Numbered from the stretch's first letter, positions 35,546 to 45,116 are shown. The stretch is DNA of 50,553 bases from Oligoflexales bacterium (GCA_018060885.1 JAGOVF010000006.1:1-50553), one strand, 5' to 3'. Notes: a model not told the origin generated them from the letters alone. Program-made: numbers and translations.

Positions 35546-36370
35546 TTAGACAGAAATTGCAAACTCACGCAAAACATTGTTTAAAGAAGTCTTACGATCG
35601 GTCGATTCCTTACGCTCTCCAATTATATACGCACAAGAGGTGTAAATCTTTCCTCCAGGAAGAGCCTTTTCTTTAGTTCCGGGAACTACAACTGAACGTG
35701 CAGGTATACGGCCTTTGGTTTCTGAATGTTTACCATCACGAGTGTCAATAATCGGCGTAGAGGAAGTTAAGGTCACATTCGCGGCAAGCACAGCTTCTTC
35801 TTCTACAACCACACCTTCCACAATGATACAACGGGAACCCACAAATGCGCCATCTTCTACAATGACAGGCTGCGCCGACGCCGGTTCCAACACACCACCA
35901 ATTCCCACTCCACCCGACAAATGGACGCCTGCGCCGATTTGCGCACAAGAGCCTACTGTAGCCCATGTGTCGACCATGGTGCCACTACCAACATAAGCGC
36001 CAATATTAACGTAAGATGGCATCAAAATCACTCCAGGCTCTAAAAAACAGCCATATCTAGCTGTCGCAGGTGGGACGACTCGAACATTTAATTCTTTATA
36101 ATTTTGCTTTAGTGGAATTTTATCGAAGTATACAAAATCCCCAACACGACTTTCTTTCATGGTGGAGATTTTAAAATATGCCAAAATCGCTGACTTAATC
36201 CAGGAGTGAGTAACCCAAACATTATTGATCTTTTCGGCGACGCGCAATTTGCCGGAATCTAAAAGTTGGATAATTTCTTCAACCAAGGCTTTATTAGAGT
36301 GCAAAGCGGCATCGCCTTGTGCGAGATGAGCCTCAAACTTTGTTTTCAATTCTGAATAATCCATAAGCAT
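35546..36370 (-). CDS. dapD: 2,3,4,5-tetrahydropyridine-2,6-dicarboxylate N-succinyltransferase
   Basis: DapD succinylates tetrahydrodipicolinate on the way to meso-diaminopimelate and lysine. The N-terminal helical domain leads to a left-handed beta-helix with hexapeptide repeats (VNIGAYVGSGTMVDTWATVG, then CAQIGAGVHLSGGVGIGG) and the typical end LNNVLREFAISV. Length of 272-274: either of the two ATGs, 36370 or 36364, could start it. It lies 18 bases after the aminotransferase gene, forming a dap pair. Confidence 0.95.
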   Translation of the reverse strand: MLMDYSELKTKFEAHLAQGDAALHSNKALVEEIIQLLDSGKLRVAEKINNVWVTHSWIKSAILAYFKISTMKESRVGDFVYFDKIPLKQNYKELNVRVVPPATARYGCFLEPGVILMPSYVNIGAYVGSGTMVDTWATVGSCAQIGAGVHLSGGVGIGGVLEPASAQPVIVEDGAFVGSRCIIVEGVVVEEEAVLAANVTLTSSTPIIDTRDGKHSETKGRIPARSVVVPGTKEKALPGGKIYTSCAYIIGERKESTDRKTSLNNVLREFAISV

Positions 36371-36388
36371 TTATTTATAACCTTAAAT

Positions 36389-37579
36389 TTATCGCGCAAT
36401 TTCTTTAATGAGCTCAAAACCCAACTTCATTTCTTGCATCTCCGGAACCATAGCAAGCCGGAAATAACCTTGCACCGATTCACTCACCCAAGATGACGGA
36501 CTAGTAATGACACCTTTTTCAGCCAGTTCCAAGCAAAAACGCACATCATCAGAGCCGAATCTTGGTGGTATTTTCGCCCAAAAATAGAAGGCCGCGAGGG
36601 GCTTACTTTTAATTAGACCCAATGTTAGGAGCTCGTTACTAGCATATTCCATGCGCTGACTGAATATTTCGCGTCTTGCCCTTACGTGTTCGTCGTCTAA
36701 CCAAGCGACTGCTCCAGCTTTTTGGACGTAGCTCGCCGGCGCCACGCCGAAATTAGCCCGAGCTTGCAAGTGCGCTTGCATAAAATTTCTATCGCCAGCA
36801 ATAAAACCACAACGGATACCTGTCATACCAGAGCGCTTTGACAGAGTATGAAAAGCAACAATACGCTCATTGGTGTAAGCCAGAAGGGTTTGCGGCCGAA
36901 GATCTTTTCCTTGTTCTAACTGTTGATCAATCTTTGTATCGTAGATATCGACATAACAATCATCTGCCAAAATCAAAACATCAAATTTTTTCGACCATTC
37001 TACTATTGCACGAAAATAATCCGGCGTTGCAATAACGCCACTAGGATTGTGGGGGTAATTTATCCATATAGCCGCAGCATCTTTTTGCCACTCTAAAGGC
37101 AAAGTCCACGGCTCTAAAAGAAAATTGTTTTGCTCATTGAGCACCACCGGGCAGGGTAAGCCGCCTGCAAACACTGTTGAAGAATGATAGACTGGATAAC
37201 CAGGATCAGGATAGATGATACGCTTTCTGCCACCGGCTCGCCCAACAACTGATAGAGCAACATGGAAGATTGCTTCTTTGCTGCCAGAGCTTGGCAGAAT
37301 AAGAAACTGCCCTGGGTCGACATCAAACCGACTTTTAAGATAGTGCTCATGCGCTGCGGTTAATTCATCCGAGCCTTTGACGGAGGGATAATGGCTTACA
37401 TAGGGTACTGCTTGAATTAAAGCGTCACGGATTTTTGCATCTAAGGGAATGTTGGGATCGCCTGTACCAAAATCGTAAACTTTCACACCATTTTTCAACA
37501 ATTTTTTCTTTATGTCGCCCAATTGCTCCATTGGGTAGGGCTTAAGATTATTCGAAATAGGATTTGCCAGCTTATTCAT
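36389..37579 (-). CDS. dapC: succinyldiaminopimelate aminotransferase-like PLP enzyme
   Basis: A 396-residue class I/II aminotransferase. The PLP lysine is in HTLSKRSGMTG, with NYPHNPSG and LADDCYVD before it and the arginine region SVQGYFRLAMV near the end. Adjacency to dapD points to the succinylated diaminopimelate step (DapC); LL-diaminopimelate aminotransferase or another aspartate-family aminotransferase is possible from sequence alone. Confidence 0.8.
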   Translation of the reverse strand: MNKLANPISNNLKPYPMEQLGDIKKKLLKNGVKVYDFGTGDPNIPLDAKIRDALIQAVPYVSHYPSVKGSDELTAAHEHYLKSRFDVDPGQFLILPSSGSKEAIFHVALSVVGRAGGRKRIIYPDPGYPVYHSSTVFAGGLPCPVVLNEQNNFLLEPWTLPLEWQKDAAAIWINYPHNPSGVIATPDYFRAIVEWSKKFDVLILADDCYVDIYDTKIDQQLEQGKDLRPQTLLAYTNERIVAFHTLSKRSGMTGIRCGFIAGDRNFMQAHLQARANFGVAPASYVQKAGAVAWLDDEHVRARREIFSQRMEYASNELLTLGLIKSKPLAAFYFWAKIPPRFGSDDVRFCLELAEKGVITSPSSWVSESVQGYFRLAMVPEMQEMKLGFELIKEIAR

Positions 37580-37624
37580 AATCAGCCTTTTTAAATCTTA
37601 AGTATTTTTATTCTGATGGCCTTT

Positions 37625-38476
37625 TTAGTAACCACTTCCACTATTATGCATGAGATTTCGCACAGCCCAAATATCTGGGAAGAATTTTTTACTTAAAGTC
37701 GAGGAAAGATACGCCACACCAGAAGATCCACCCGTCCCCATTCTATTACCTATCATGCGCTCAACCATTGCCACGTGACGATAGCGCCACAGCATAATTT
37801 TTTCATCAAATCCAAGCAAGCCCTCCAGAGTCATATAGAGGTCATAATTTTTTTGCGGGGCATCGTAGATTGATTTGTAAATCAACGTAATGCGTTCATC
37901 ACCCAAATATGACTTTTCGACGTCACGTTCGAGCACTTCTTTAGGAATTTGGTAACCATTGCGATTAAGATAATTTAAAAAGACATCGTGTAGACTTGGC
38001 ATTGCAAGGGCCTCTCTGAGAATCTGATGCTCCTCAGCTTGGGCGCGATAGAATTTTAGATACTGGCTATCTCTTTGTCCAAGGCGAAACTCTAGCAAAC
38101 GAAATTGATAGGATTGAAAGCCACTTGCTGGATTGAGTTTGTTTCTAAATAGATTGAAGTCTACTGGCGTCATAGTTTCAATGACATCAACTTGTTTAAT
38201 TAAAATATCTTGAATTGCAGCGACGCGATTTAACTTACGCAAAAACCCTAGAAGCTCGTCTTGGTTAAGATGCCGAACGCTGTCAGTAAGCTCATGGTGA
38301 ATTTGTTTAAACCACAACTCATAAACTTGATGAATAATGATAAACAGCATTTCATCATGTTCTTGTGGGAGTGAAAGTGGGTGTTGCAGGTTCAAAAGTT
38401 CGCTGATTTTTAAGTAATTTGAGTAAGAAACGTCTTTTTGACCTGGAGGAATAATTTGATCAAGTTCTTTTGACAT
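37625..38476 (-). CDS. kynA: tryptophan 2,3-dioxygenase
   Basis: A haem enzyme that opens the indole ring to give N-formylkynurenine. Conserved blocks: SYSNYLKISELL, HDEMLFIIIHQVYELWFKQI (substrate pocket), FQSYQFRLLEFRLG and LWRYRHVAMVERMIG containing the axial histidine, followed by GTGGSSGVAYL. Length of 283 is normal. No kynB or kynU lies nearby, so it may act alone in tryptophan breakdown. Confidence 0.95.
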   Translation of the reverse strand: MSKELDQIIPPGQKDVSYSNYLKISELLNLQHPLSLPQEHDEMLFIIIHQVYELWFKQIHHELTDSVRHLNQDELLGFLRKLNRVAAIQDILIKQVDVIETMTPVDFNLFRNKLNPASGFQSYQFRLLEFRLGQRDSQYLKFYRAQAEEHQILREALAMPSLHDVFLNYLNRNGYQIPKEVLERDVEKSYLGDERITLIYKSIYDAPQKNYDLYMTLEGLLGFDEKIMLWRYRHVAMVERMIGNRMGTGGSSGVAYLSSTLSKKFFPDIWAVRNLMHNSGSGY

Positions 38477-38526
38477 TTTTAACCCTTAATAAATCTAAAT
38501 TTTATGTGACCGCCCCGATTGACTGC

Positions 38527-39852
38527 TTAAACTGAATTTATAAAAACACCGAGCCATTCTAGCTTGTCTGTTTGTGGGAACATATCAAATGCTTCGACTT
38601 GGCGCAAGATAAACCCGGCTTCTTTAAGGTCAACAATGTCACGCGCAAAGGTAGTAACGTCGCAGGATACATAAATGAGTTTGACGTTTTTTCTTTGCTT
38701 AAAATGTTTTTTGAGAAAATCTTTGAACGCCGGAGCGAGGCCTTTGCGTGAAGGATTGACGGTCAACAAATCCGGCAAACGCGCCCACGTTGGAATTTCA
38801 GTGTAAAGCTCTTCAACTTGACCTGTCATAAATTCCAGTCGCTCTATTAGATTATTTTTTTCCGCATTAATTTTCGCACACGCAATCGCCTGGGGATTTT
38901 CTTCAATTCCAAGTACCCGATAGCCACGACGTGCAATCAGCAGAGTTATTATGCCTGCGCCACAGTAAAAATCCCAAGCAATTCTTGGTGAAGAATTTCT
39001 ATTGCTCGTTAACGCAACTTGGCCAGTAGATATAGTTGTCGGCTCAATTTCCCCAATTAATTGCTCTAAACGATGATAAAGAAGTTCTGCTTGGCTGGGA
39101 TTGATTTGGAAAAAAACTCCTGGGCCTATTTCTACATCTAAATCACATATTCTTTCGCGCAAACGATCTGCACCGCTAATTTTTATGTATTCATCGCCAA
39201 AAATCACGTTGGTATCTTTTTGGTTAATATTTATATGCGCACTATAGATTTTGTGGCCTTGATCTTTTAGCCGATTGAGTAAAACGCGAAGCTTTGGTTT
39301 AAGTTCTGGATTCGTCACCACAAAAGTAACCATTAGCTCGCCGGTAAGATGGGCGTTGCGAACTGCTAGATATCGCAATTCGCCTTTATGAGTTTTCTCA
39401 TCATAAATAGAGATTCCAGCTTCGAACAAAACCGTTTTAAGATCTCTCACAAAATCATTAATGACCTGTGCTTGAACTGGACAGGGACTTATATCGATGA
39501 CTTGATGGGTCTGCGGCTGATAAAGGCCAATTCTTAAATCTTCTTGCGAGTTAGGTTTAAAAGCATCTTGATTAACTTGCAATGCGAGTTTTGCGTAACA
39601 ACGATAACCCAACTTTTGTGGCGCTGGCTTTGTTGCCAAAAAAACTGTGCTTTTCGTCAAAGAAGCCGCGCTCACTATAAGATTTTTGCCTTTGTTGTAT
39701 TTTTGCTTAAGGCTTTCTAGGTAATCGTTATTTATAAATGTGCAAGAACCGCATTCACGACTAATTTTACAAGTCTGCAAATTTAGTCCCGCTGCTTGCA
39801 TTTGTTGAGGCCGTACTGCTTTAGCAGGCCGCTTTGGCGATGATGGGTGCAT
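38527..39852 (-). CDS. RumA/RlmCD-family RNA uracil-5 methyltransferase
   Basis: A SAM-dependent m5U methyltransferase family protein. ATG 39852 with AGGA upstream is preferred over ATG 39942. A [4Fe-4S] motif near the N-terminus (TCKISRECGSC, C-x5-C-x2-C as in RumA) and SPCPVQ supply four cysteines. SAM motif FYCGAGIITLL and catalytic cysteine in YVSCDVTTFARD. The motif usually read DPPRKG is NPSRKG, an Asp-to-Asn change. No clear TRAM domain. The target, 23S or tRNA, is undetermined. Confidence 0.85.
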   Translation of the reverse strand: MHPSSPKRPAKAVRPQQMQAAGLNLQTCKISRECGSCTFINNDYLESLKQKYNKGKNLIVSAASLTKSTVFLATKPAPQKLGYRCYAKLALQVNQDAFKPNSQEDLRIGLYQPQTHQVIDISPCPVQAQVINDFVRDLKTVLFEAGISIYDEKTHKGELRYLAVRNAHLTGELMVTFVVTNPELKPKLRVLLNRLKDQGHKIYSAHININQKDTNVIFGDEYIKISGADRLRERICDLDVEIGPGVFFQINPSQAELLYHRLEQLIGEIEPTTISTGQVALTSNRNSSPRIAWDFYCGAGIITLLIARRGYRVLGIEENPQAIACAKINAEKNNLIERLEFMTGQVEELYTEIPTWARLPDLLTVNPSRKGLAPAFKDFLKKHFKQRKNVKLIYVSCDVTTFARDIVDLKEAGFILRQVEAFDMFPQTDKLEWLGVFINSV

Positions 39853-39954
39853 TTTAAATAATATCCTTACGGGTCCAATCGAAGCTAGATTGGCTTCATA
39901 CCCGATATAACAGTTATTTGCAAGGAATAGGAGTGGACGCACTATTGAGAAAAT

Positions 39955-41175
39955 TTAATATAACCAGTCTGTTAGCTTAGTTGTAGCTTGATTTTGCCAG
40001 CCGTTGGTTTTATTACGGCGAAAGACCTTCACCCCTAACTTCTTTGTGTAGGATGCCCATGTCGTCCATTCTGATTCGAGGGTTTTTACAGTGTAAGGTG
40101 TATTGGGAGACTTCGAGCCTTTCGAAAAGGTGTAGTCATTGAATAAATACGCCGCTGCATGGCGTATCCAGCGAAAATTCACCGGGCTTGAATCTGATTT
40201 TGCGCTACTCGTGTCAAGAAAAACCAAAATATCCCCATACTTCAAAGGACTCGTTTTTGGGTCAATTTCATAAAATTTATTTTGTAGGGTGAGCCACAAC
40301 TCATCATAATTAATCATCGCACGGTGGTAACCCTCTTCTTCTTTGATATTAACAAAGTCAGCTTTCGGTAACTGAGGATTCTGAAATGCCAAAGAAGCAT
40401 GAAAACAGTTTGGACCGCGATAAATCGTGAATTTCTTAACCATGGTGCGAGCAAAAGAAGGCAAAAGGACCTCATCTACTAACAGCGGGTTTCCCGAATC
40501 GAGGGCAGTAATAAGTTGTTTGCGCTCTTGTTTGTTAAGAAAGGGCTGAACTTGATTAATGAGAGCGCTGCGGCTCTCTAGATTTCTATTAAGAGCTAAT
40601 GTGTCTAAGCTCAGGTCTTGGTGGGAAGTCGTAAAAAATGCCGATAGAGAATTTAGATCGATATACTTCATGAGGTTTGCTTCAATAGGTATACGCAATG
40701 TGGCCGATTTGTCGGCGGGGTTTTGAATTTTTACCATCGTGTTTTTTAAAAAATTATAAATTTTTTTCGTTTGTCCAGGCAATGCAATCGATTGGGCTTT
40801 TTGCCAAATCTGCTCTCTACTAGCATTTTTGGACAGCGCAATTTGAATTGGTTCTATCCTTTCATCTTCTTTCGAGCGGATGATTCTTTGTTTAACTTTG
40901 GAAAGGGGCTTTTGTATAGACTCTGTTTTTGCGGTCAATGGTAATGTAAGACTCGGCTTTAGCTCATCTAATGATCTAACATAATTAATTTTAGGTGCTT
41001 TTTCAAAAGACAAATTTTCGTTGGTTTCATTAAATAAATTGGCGTTTTGTTTCTTAAAATTATTTGCCTTACTGACTGCAAAAAGAATCTCTTCTTTTGA
41101 GAAGATCGCTACCATCGTCATTATAATAGAAAATAGTTTCAAATTATTTTTTATTCTAAAAAACAAAATACTCAC
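39955..41175 (-). CDS. secreted protein with Cys/His hydrolase-like C-terminal domain
   Basis: A 406-residue protein with an N-terminal hydrophobic segment (about 13-33) suggesting export. The first 245 residues are helical and charged. The C-terminal domain has GPNCFHASLAF (C257) and, 82 residues on, WIRHAAAYLF (H339), with YGDILVF between, an order resembling papain-like/NlpC-P60 cell-wall hydrolases. No exact family recognised. It sits alone between the methyltransferase and a divergent intergenic region. Confidence 0.6.
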   Translation of the reverse strand: MSILFFRIKNNLKLFSIIMTMVAIFSKEEILFAVSKANNFKKQNANLFNETNENLSFEKAPKINYVRSLDELKPSLTLPLTAKTESIQKPLSKVKQRIIRSKEDERIEPIQIALSKNASREQIWQKAQSIALPGQTKKIYNFLKNTMVKIQNPADKSATLRIPIEANLMKYIDLNSLSAFFTTSHQDLSLDTLALNRNLESRSALINQVQPFLNKQERKQLITALDSGNPLLVDEVLLPSFARTMVKKFTIYRGPNCFHASLAFQNPQLPKADFVNIKEEEGYHRAMINYDELWLTLQNKFYEIDPKTSPLKYGDILVFLDTSSAKSDSSPVNFRWIRHAAAYLFNDYTFSKGSKSPNTPYTVKTLESEWTTWASYTKKLGVKVFRRNKTNGWQNQATTKLTDWLY

Positions 41176-41408
41176 ATTTTACCTTTCGATATTTGATGAT
41201 TGAGGACGATCTCTTTTTTCAATCACTAAAAATACCTGATTTTTATCGGATGACCTGACAAAGACTTTAGTAACTAGGGCGGGTACTCATGCCTTGGGGA
41301 CAAATCTCATGCATTAGCTATCTTGCTGTATTCAAGTTATACTGAAAGAGAAGATTAAAATAAAAAACTTTTATTTGACGACTGGCTCGTGCAAGGGAGA
41401 TGTGCGCC

Positions 41409-42260
41409 ATGCCCCTAATCCTTATAGCTGACTCCTGTAAAGCAAGTTTAGTGATGACTTCCGAAATATTTAAAGACAACTTCAGTCAAGTGCAAGTGGT
41501 CGTTGCCTTAAGTGGTGAAGAATGCCTAAGCTTAGCTGCAAAAAATAAGCCTGACTTAATACTTGTAGATTTTGACTTACCAGATGCCGATGGCGCTGCT
41601 TTAATTCGTCTGCTTAGAAAAACTTATAAAGGCCCAATTTTGATGACGGCCCATCCCTATCCAGATGTAAAAATTGCAGTAGCGGAAGACTTATTTGCTT
41701 ATTCAGATGCCAGCGAGTGGATTCCTAAGCCAGTTAAAGCAGAACAATTAATTACGGCCATTCAAAGATTTTTGCTAGAAAATCGGCGTTTAACCCGCCG
41801 CTTTCCAGTTTCTTTTGAGACTGCACTCCAATCTCCAGCTAAAGACAATAAGAAGAAATCCTCTTTACCAGAGATAAAGGCAAAATGCATTAATTTGAGT
41901 CTAACTGGAGCGCTCTTTAAACTCCAGCCAGAAAAAAGCCAAAACAAAATCAATTTGCGATTTGGGTCAAAGTTGGAATTAGATTTGCCGAAAAATTTTG
42001 AACTCGCCAATGAAAAATTATCAGGCTCAAAAGCTAAAGTTGCACTAGCTGCAGCAAAGTCGACTTCGAAAAAGAAAGTTGCCAAAAAAACGGGAAAAGC
42101 TGCGACGGGAAAAGCTAAAAAAATTCCTACACTAAAAGTTTCTGGAAAAGTGATTCGAATTGTTAAAAATGTAGTTGCCGTGCAATTTACTGGTTTAAGT
42201 GAAGGACAACAGTCTGACATAGAAACCTATCTTAAAAATTCGTTCCAACAGTCACTTTAA
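41409..42260 (+). CDS. response regulator with PilZ-like domain
   Basis: From ATG 41409 (AGGGAG upstream) 283 residues. A receiver domain has phospho-Asp D54 (LVDFDLP), T80 and K107 (PKPVK). A C-terminal PilZ-like domain has RRLTRRFP and NLSLTGA (N-x-S-x2-G). Between PilZ strands lies a Lys/Ala-rich stretch of about 35 residues (SKKKVAKKTGKAATGKAKK). It lies 16 bases upstream of cheV, so the two are probably one operon linking c-di-GMP and phosphorylation signals to chemotaxis or motility. Confidence 0.85.
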   Translation: MPLILIADSCKASLVMTSEIFKDNFSQVQVVVALSGEECLSLAAKNKPDLILVDFDLPDADGAALIRLLRKTYKGPILMTAHPYPDVKIAVAEDLFAYSDASEWIPKPVKAEQLITAIQRFLLENRRLTRRFPVSFETALQSPAKDNKKKSSLPEIKAKCINLSLTGALFKLQPEKSQNKINLRFGSKLELDLPKNFELANEKLSGSKAKVALAAAKSTSKKKVAKKTGKAATGKAKKIPTLKVSGKVIRIVKNVVAVQFTGLSEGQQSDIETYLKNSFQQSL

Positions 42261-42276
42261 TAATTCGGGTTTTTAT

Positions 42277-43230
42277 ATGAACGACGATGATATGAAAAAT
42301 CTCGACCAATTAGAACTTACACAGCAAGGTGTTTTTGAACTCATAGAATTTACGCTAAATCGACATTTGCCTAACGGAGAATTTCGCCAAGGACTATACG
42401 GTATCAACGTATCGAAAGTTCGTGAAGTTGTGCGCATGCCTGAAATTAACCCGCTTTCATCACAAATACCAGGTGTTGCCGGTGTTTTCGAATTGAGAGG
42501 CGTGCCTATCCCGGCAATTAATCTCGCTCAGGCACTCGGAGATAAATACACTGAACGACGCGACAACCAGCAGATTATCGTCGCTGAGTTTTCTAACAAA
42601 CGTGCTGGCTTCGTGGTGGACCAAACTCACAGAATCCGCCGAGTATCCTGGGACAAGGTACTACCGCCAACTGCTGATAGTTCTACCTGCATTAATGGCA
42701 TGATACTTATTGAAGAAAATAATTTTCTATTCATATTAGATCTAGAAAAAATAATTAGTCGGCTCGAAAAAACAGATCTAATAAGCTCATCTCAAGGAAC
42801 AAGTGACCCGCGTTTCGAAAACGCCTCCTCACAAAAAATTCCTGGGCTTTCTGGTCGCGTTTTGGTGGTCGATGACTCGCAATTTATACGGTCAAATATA
42901 GTAAATTACCTAAGCAAAAGCGGTTTGGAAATAATCGAAGCGGAAAATGGCGTCGCAGCTCAAGAAATTCTACTTAACAATCTAGACAATCCCGACTATC
43001 AAGATATCCAACTTATCGTAACTGACGTAGAAATGCCGCGCATGGATGGGGTTTCCTTATGTACTTGGATAAAGTCACAAGAAAAATTTAAAAAAATTCC
43101 TGTCATCATGCACTCCTCACTTTCAGGTAGCGCCACCCAGCAGGCCGCCAAAAAAGCCGGGGCAGATGCCTATGTTGTTAAAAGTGATATGAAAGATCTT
43201 CTAGTGAAAGTAAAAAAACATCTGGCTTAA
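42277..43230 (+). CDS. cheV: chemotaxis protein CheV (CheW-REC)
   Basis: CheV couples chemoreceptors to CheA and is tuned by its own receiver. A CheW-like domain (about 15-165, with GINVSKVREVVRMPE, FELRGVPIPAINLAQ and FVVDQTHRIRRV) is followed by a receiver domain (about 195-315: VLVVDDSQF, VTDVEMPRMDG, VVKSDM). The phosphorylation Asp and the Lys are intact. No cheA or cheY is nearby. It follows the REC-PilZ gene closely. Confidence 0.95.
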   Translation: MNDDDMKNLDQLELTQQGVFELIEFTLNRHLPNGEFRQGLYGINVSKVREVVRMPEINPLSSQIPGVAGVFELRGVPIPAINLAQALGDKYTERRDNQQIIVAEFSNKRAGFVVDQTHRIRRVSWDKVLPPTADSSTCINGMILIEENNFLFILDLEKIISRLEKTDLISSSQGTSDPRFENASSQKIPGLSGRVLVVDDSQFIRSNIVNYLSKSGLEIIEAENGVAAQEILLNNLDNPDYQDIQLIVTDVEMPRMDGVSLCTWIKSQEKFKKIPVIMHSSLSGSATQQAAKKAGADAYVVKSDMKDLLVKVKKHLA

Positions 43231-43233
43231 TCA

Positions 43234-43899
43234 ATGAATCAATTTACCCTGAAGCACTATGTCCGCTTATGTCTTTTTTCCTTGCTTCTCGTGATTTGTT
43301 TTTCATATCTCTATCTAAAAATTTCAGACTTATTTGAACACCCTTGGTTTGGAATTGCAGTCGTAAATACTGTATTGGCAAGTTTTGTCGTTTTATTACT
43401 TATAATAAAAAACACGGCATCAATTCAACTTACAAGCAAAAAAATGAACTCGTTGTGGTACGCACCTTCAATTGCTGTGTTGATCCTAGCTGTTATCTTG
43501 CAAATAGCTGTGTATTCTTGGAATGAAATTAATTGGACTATAAATATCGAACAAGCTGCCTTTATATTTTGGATTCCGCTCATCGAAGAGCTTATTTTTC
43601 GCAGTGGAATTGCAAATGCTTTAATAAAATTTAGCACACCCGTCTTAGGGCATTTTTTTGCAGCCTTGATATTTGCTTTAGTGCACAACTTTTCAGTCCT
43701 TGAATCCTTTAATATTGCAGAACTTTTTAATTTGCCGCTGGGGGCATTTTTGTTGGGGATTTGTTGTTCATATCTTTATTGTATGGCAAAAGATATTAGA
43801 CCTGCCATATTATTTCATATGGCGTGTAATGCCACTGTCGTCATACTTGGTTCCAATGGCGCGATTTGGTTAAAACGATTTCATTTTCTATACCAATAA
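43234..43899 (+). CDS. CPBP-family intramembrane metalloprotease-like protein
   Basis: A 221-residue polytopic membrane protein of the CAAX-protease/bacteriocin-processing (CPBP) family. Motif 1 IEELIFR (E-E-x3-R), motif 2 FALVHNF (F-x3-H) and a third HMACN (H-x3-N) are present. Six or so hydrophobic segments. It starts four bases after cheV stops, so the genes are probably co-transcribed. Substrate unknown. Confidence 0.85.
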   Translation: MNQFTLKHYVRLCLFSLLLVICFSYLYLKISDLFEHPWFGIAVVNTVLASFVVLLLIIKNTASIQLTSKKMNSLWYAPSIAVLILAVILQIAVYSWNEINWTINIEQAAFIFWIPLIEELIFRSGIANALIKFSTPVLGHFFAALIFALVHNFSVLESFNIAELFNLPLGAFLLGICCSYLYCMAKDIRPAILFHMACNATVVILGSNGAIWLKRFHFLYQ

Positions 43900-43912
43900 T
43901 TGAGAAGTAAAT

Positions 43913-44179
43913 ATGTCAGATGACGAAGACAATAAAACTGAAAATGAAACAGAAAATCCCCCAGCGCTATCTGACGAAGAACGCATCAAACGATTGAGTA
44001 TGATTGTCTGCATCTGCAAAGGCATCCCACTCAAAAACATGATAAAAGCAATCAAATCCTCGTCCACAGTGCAAGAAGTCAATAAAAAAACCGGCTCCGG
44101 CTCAGGCGGTTGCAAGGGTGAACGATGTGGCCCACGCATAAAAATGCTGCTTAAAAAAGCCAAGGAAGAAAGAGAATAA
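43913..44179 (+). CDS. BFD-like [2Fe-2S]-binding small protein
   Basis: An 88-residue protein. VCICKGIP (C-x-C) and, later, GCKGERCGP (C-x4-C) form the four-cysteine pattern of bacterioferritin-associated-ferredoxin-like domains. The N-terminal 25 residues are acidic and disordered. BFD domains donate electrons or deliver iron-sulfur units. No bacterioferritin is adjacent. Confidence 0.75.
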   Translation: MSDDEDNKTENETENPPALSDEERIKRLSMIVCICKGIPLKNMIKAIKSSSTVQEVNKKTGSGSGGCKGERCGPRIKMLLKKAKEERE

Positions 44180-44206
44180 TCAATGACGCTTTGGCAACTA
44201 TGAAAA

Positions 44207-44788
44207 TTACTTTAAGATGTCGGTGAGCTCTGAAAGTTGTGATATCTGTTGAGTCGAAGTCCCACGCCGCCCTTTAGGGTTACTTCCAAATAAAACACCG
44301 GTCAAACCCGCATTTTCAGCACACTGCATATCCGAATCTTTATCCCCGATTAAAAAACTTTCATTGAGATTTAAATCATAAGAATGTTTGGCCTGTTCCA
44401 CCAGAGCTGTACCTGGTTTTCTACAGTCACAGAATTTAACGAAGTCTTTATTCAATCCTTCGCTATAATGTGGACAAACATAAACTCCATCAAATACCGG
44501 GCCGCCACTTTCTAGTATTTTAAACTGCAGCGTTTGATGAAAATGATAGACGTCATAGAGACTAAAAAAACCTCGAGCTACGCCAGACTGATTCGTAAGT
44601 ATAAATAAAAGATAACCCAAATTTTTCGCTTTATTTAAACATGCCACCAAACCTATATTAAATTCGATTGTCTCTGGCTTAAATGCATAGCCCTTATCAA
44701 CGATTAGCACACCATCACGGTCAAAAAAAATTGCTTTGTTTTTTTTGGAACTAGCAGCTGACTTTTTGAAGGGCTGATTTTTTGCCAT
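44207..44788 (-). CDS. gmhB: D,D-heptose 1,7-bisphosphate 7-phosphatase-like HAD protein
   Basis: A HAD phosphatase (class IIIA) of the GmhB type, acting in ADP-heptose synthesis for the LPS core. Nucleophile DRDGVL, ILTNQSGVARG, and the zinc loop with CPH and CDC (VCPHYSEG, FCDCRKPG), then IGDKDSDMQCAENAG. Length 193. Related histidinol-phosphatases share the motif set, so the LPS role is inference. Confidence 0.85.
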   Translation of the reverse strand: MAKNQPFKKSAASSKKNKAIFFDRDGVLIVDKGYAFKPETIEFNIGLVACLNKAKNLGYLLFILTNQSGVARGFFSLYDVYHFHQTLQFKILESGGPVFDGVYVCPHYSEGLNKDFVKFCDCRKPGTALVEQAKHSYDLNLNESFLIGDKDSDMQCAENAGLTGVLFGSNPKGRRGTSTQQISQLSELTDILK

Positions 44789-44799
44789 TTTTTGCTTGT

Positions 44800-45084
44800 T
44801 TAGTTTTTTGAAGTTTTAAAATAGGCAAACAAAGTCGCACGATCGCGGTCATTTATTGCGTAAGCAGCTACTGTTTGGAAAAAATCCTTGAGGTCCTTCT
44901 TAGGGTTTCCTTGATATTCAGGATCGCTAAGTTTAAATTCATAATTGCTTAAAAGCGTCCTGGCTTTGTCATAGACAGCAATTGGCAGATCAAGTTCAAC
45001 GGTACGAAATTGATCTTCGTTAATTTCATGTTTTGAATTTGCAAAAAAAACATGCGAGCCAACTGCTAAGATCTTTCGAATCAA
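44800..45084 (-). CDS. small unknown protein
   Basis: A 94-residue protein without signal peptide or membrane span. The likely start is TTG 45084 with AAGGATG upstream. No motif recognised. It ends 12 bases before gmhB, and so may be co-transcribed with it. Confidence 0.55.
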   Translation of the reverse strand: MIRKILAVGSHVFFANSKHEINEDQFRTVELDLPIAVYDKARTLLSNYEFKLSDPEYQGNPKKDLKDFFQTVAAYAINDRDRATLFAYFKTSKN

Positions 45085-45116
45085 TGAAAAAACATCCTTT
45101 CATTTAAAATTTATCG

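Noticed and set aside
41762-42220. 152-residue minus-strand ORF
   Set aside because: Lies entirely inside the REC-PilZ gene, whose receiver motifs are clear; a shadow ORF.
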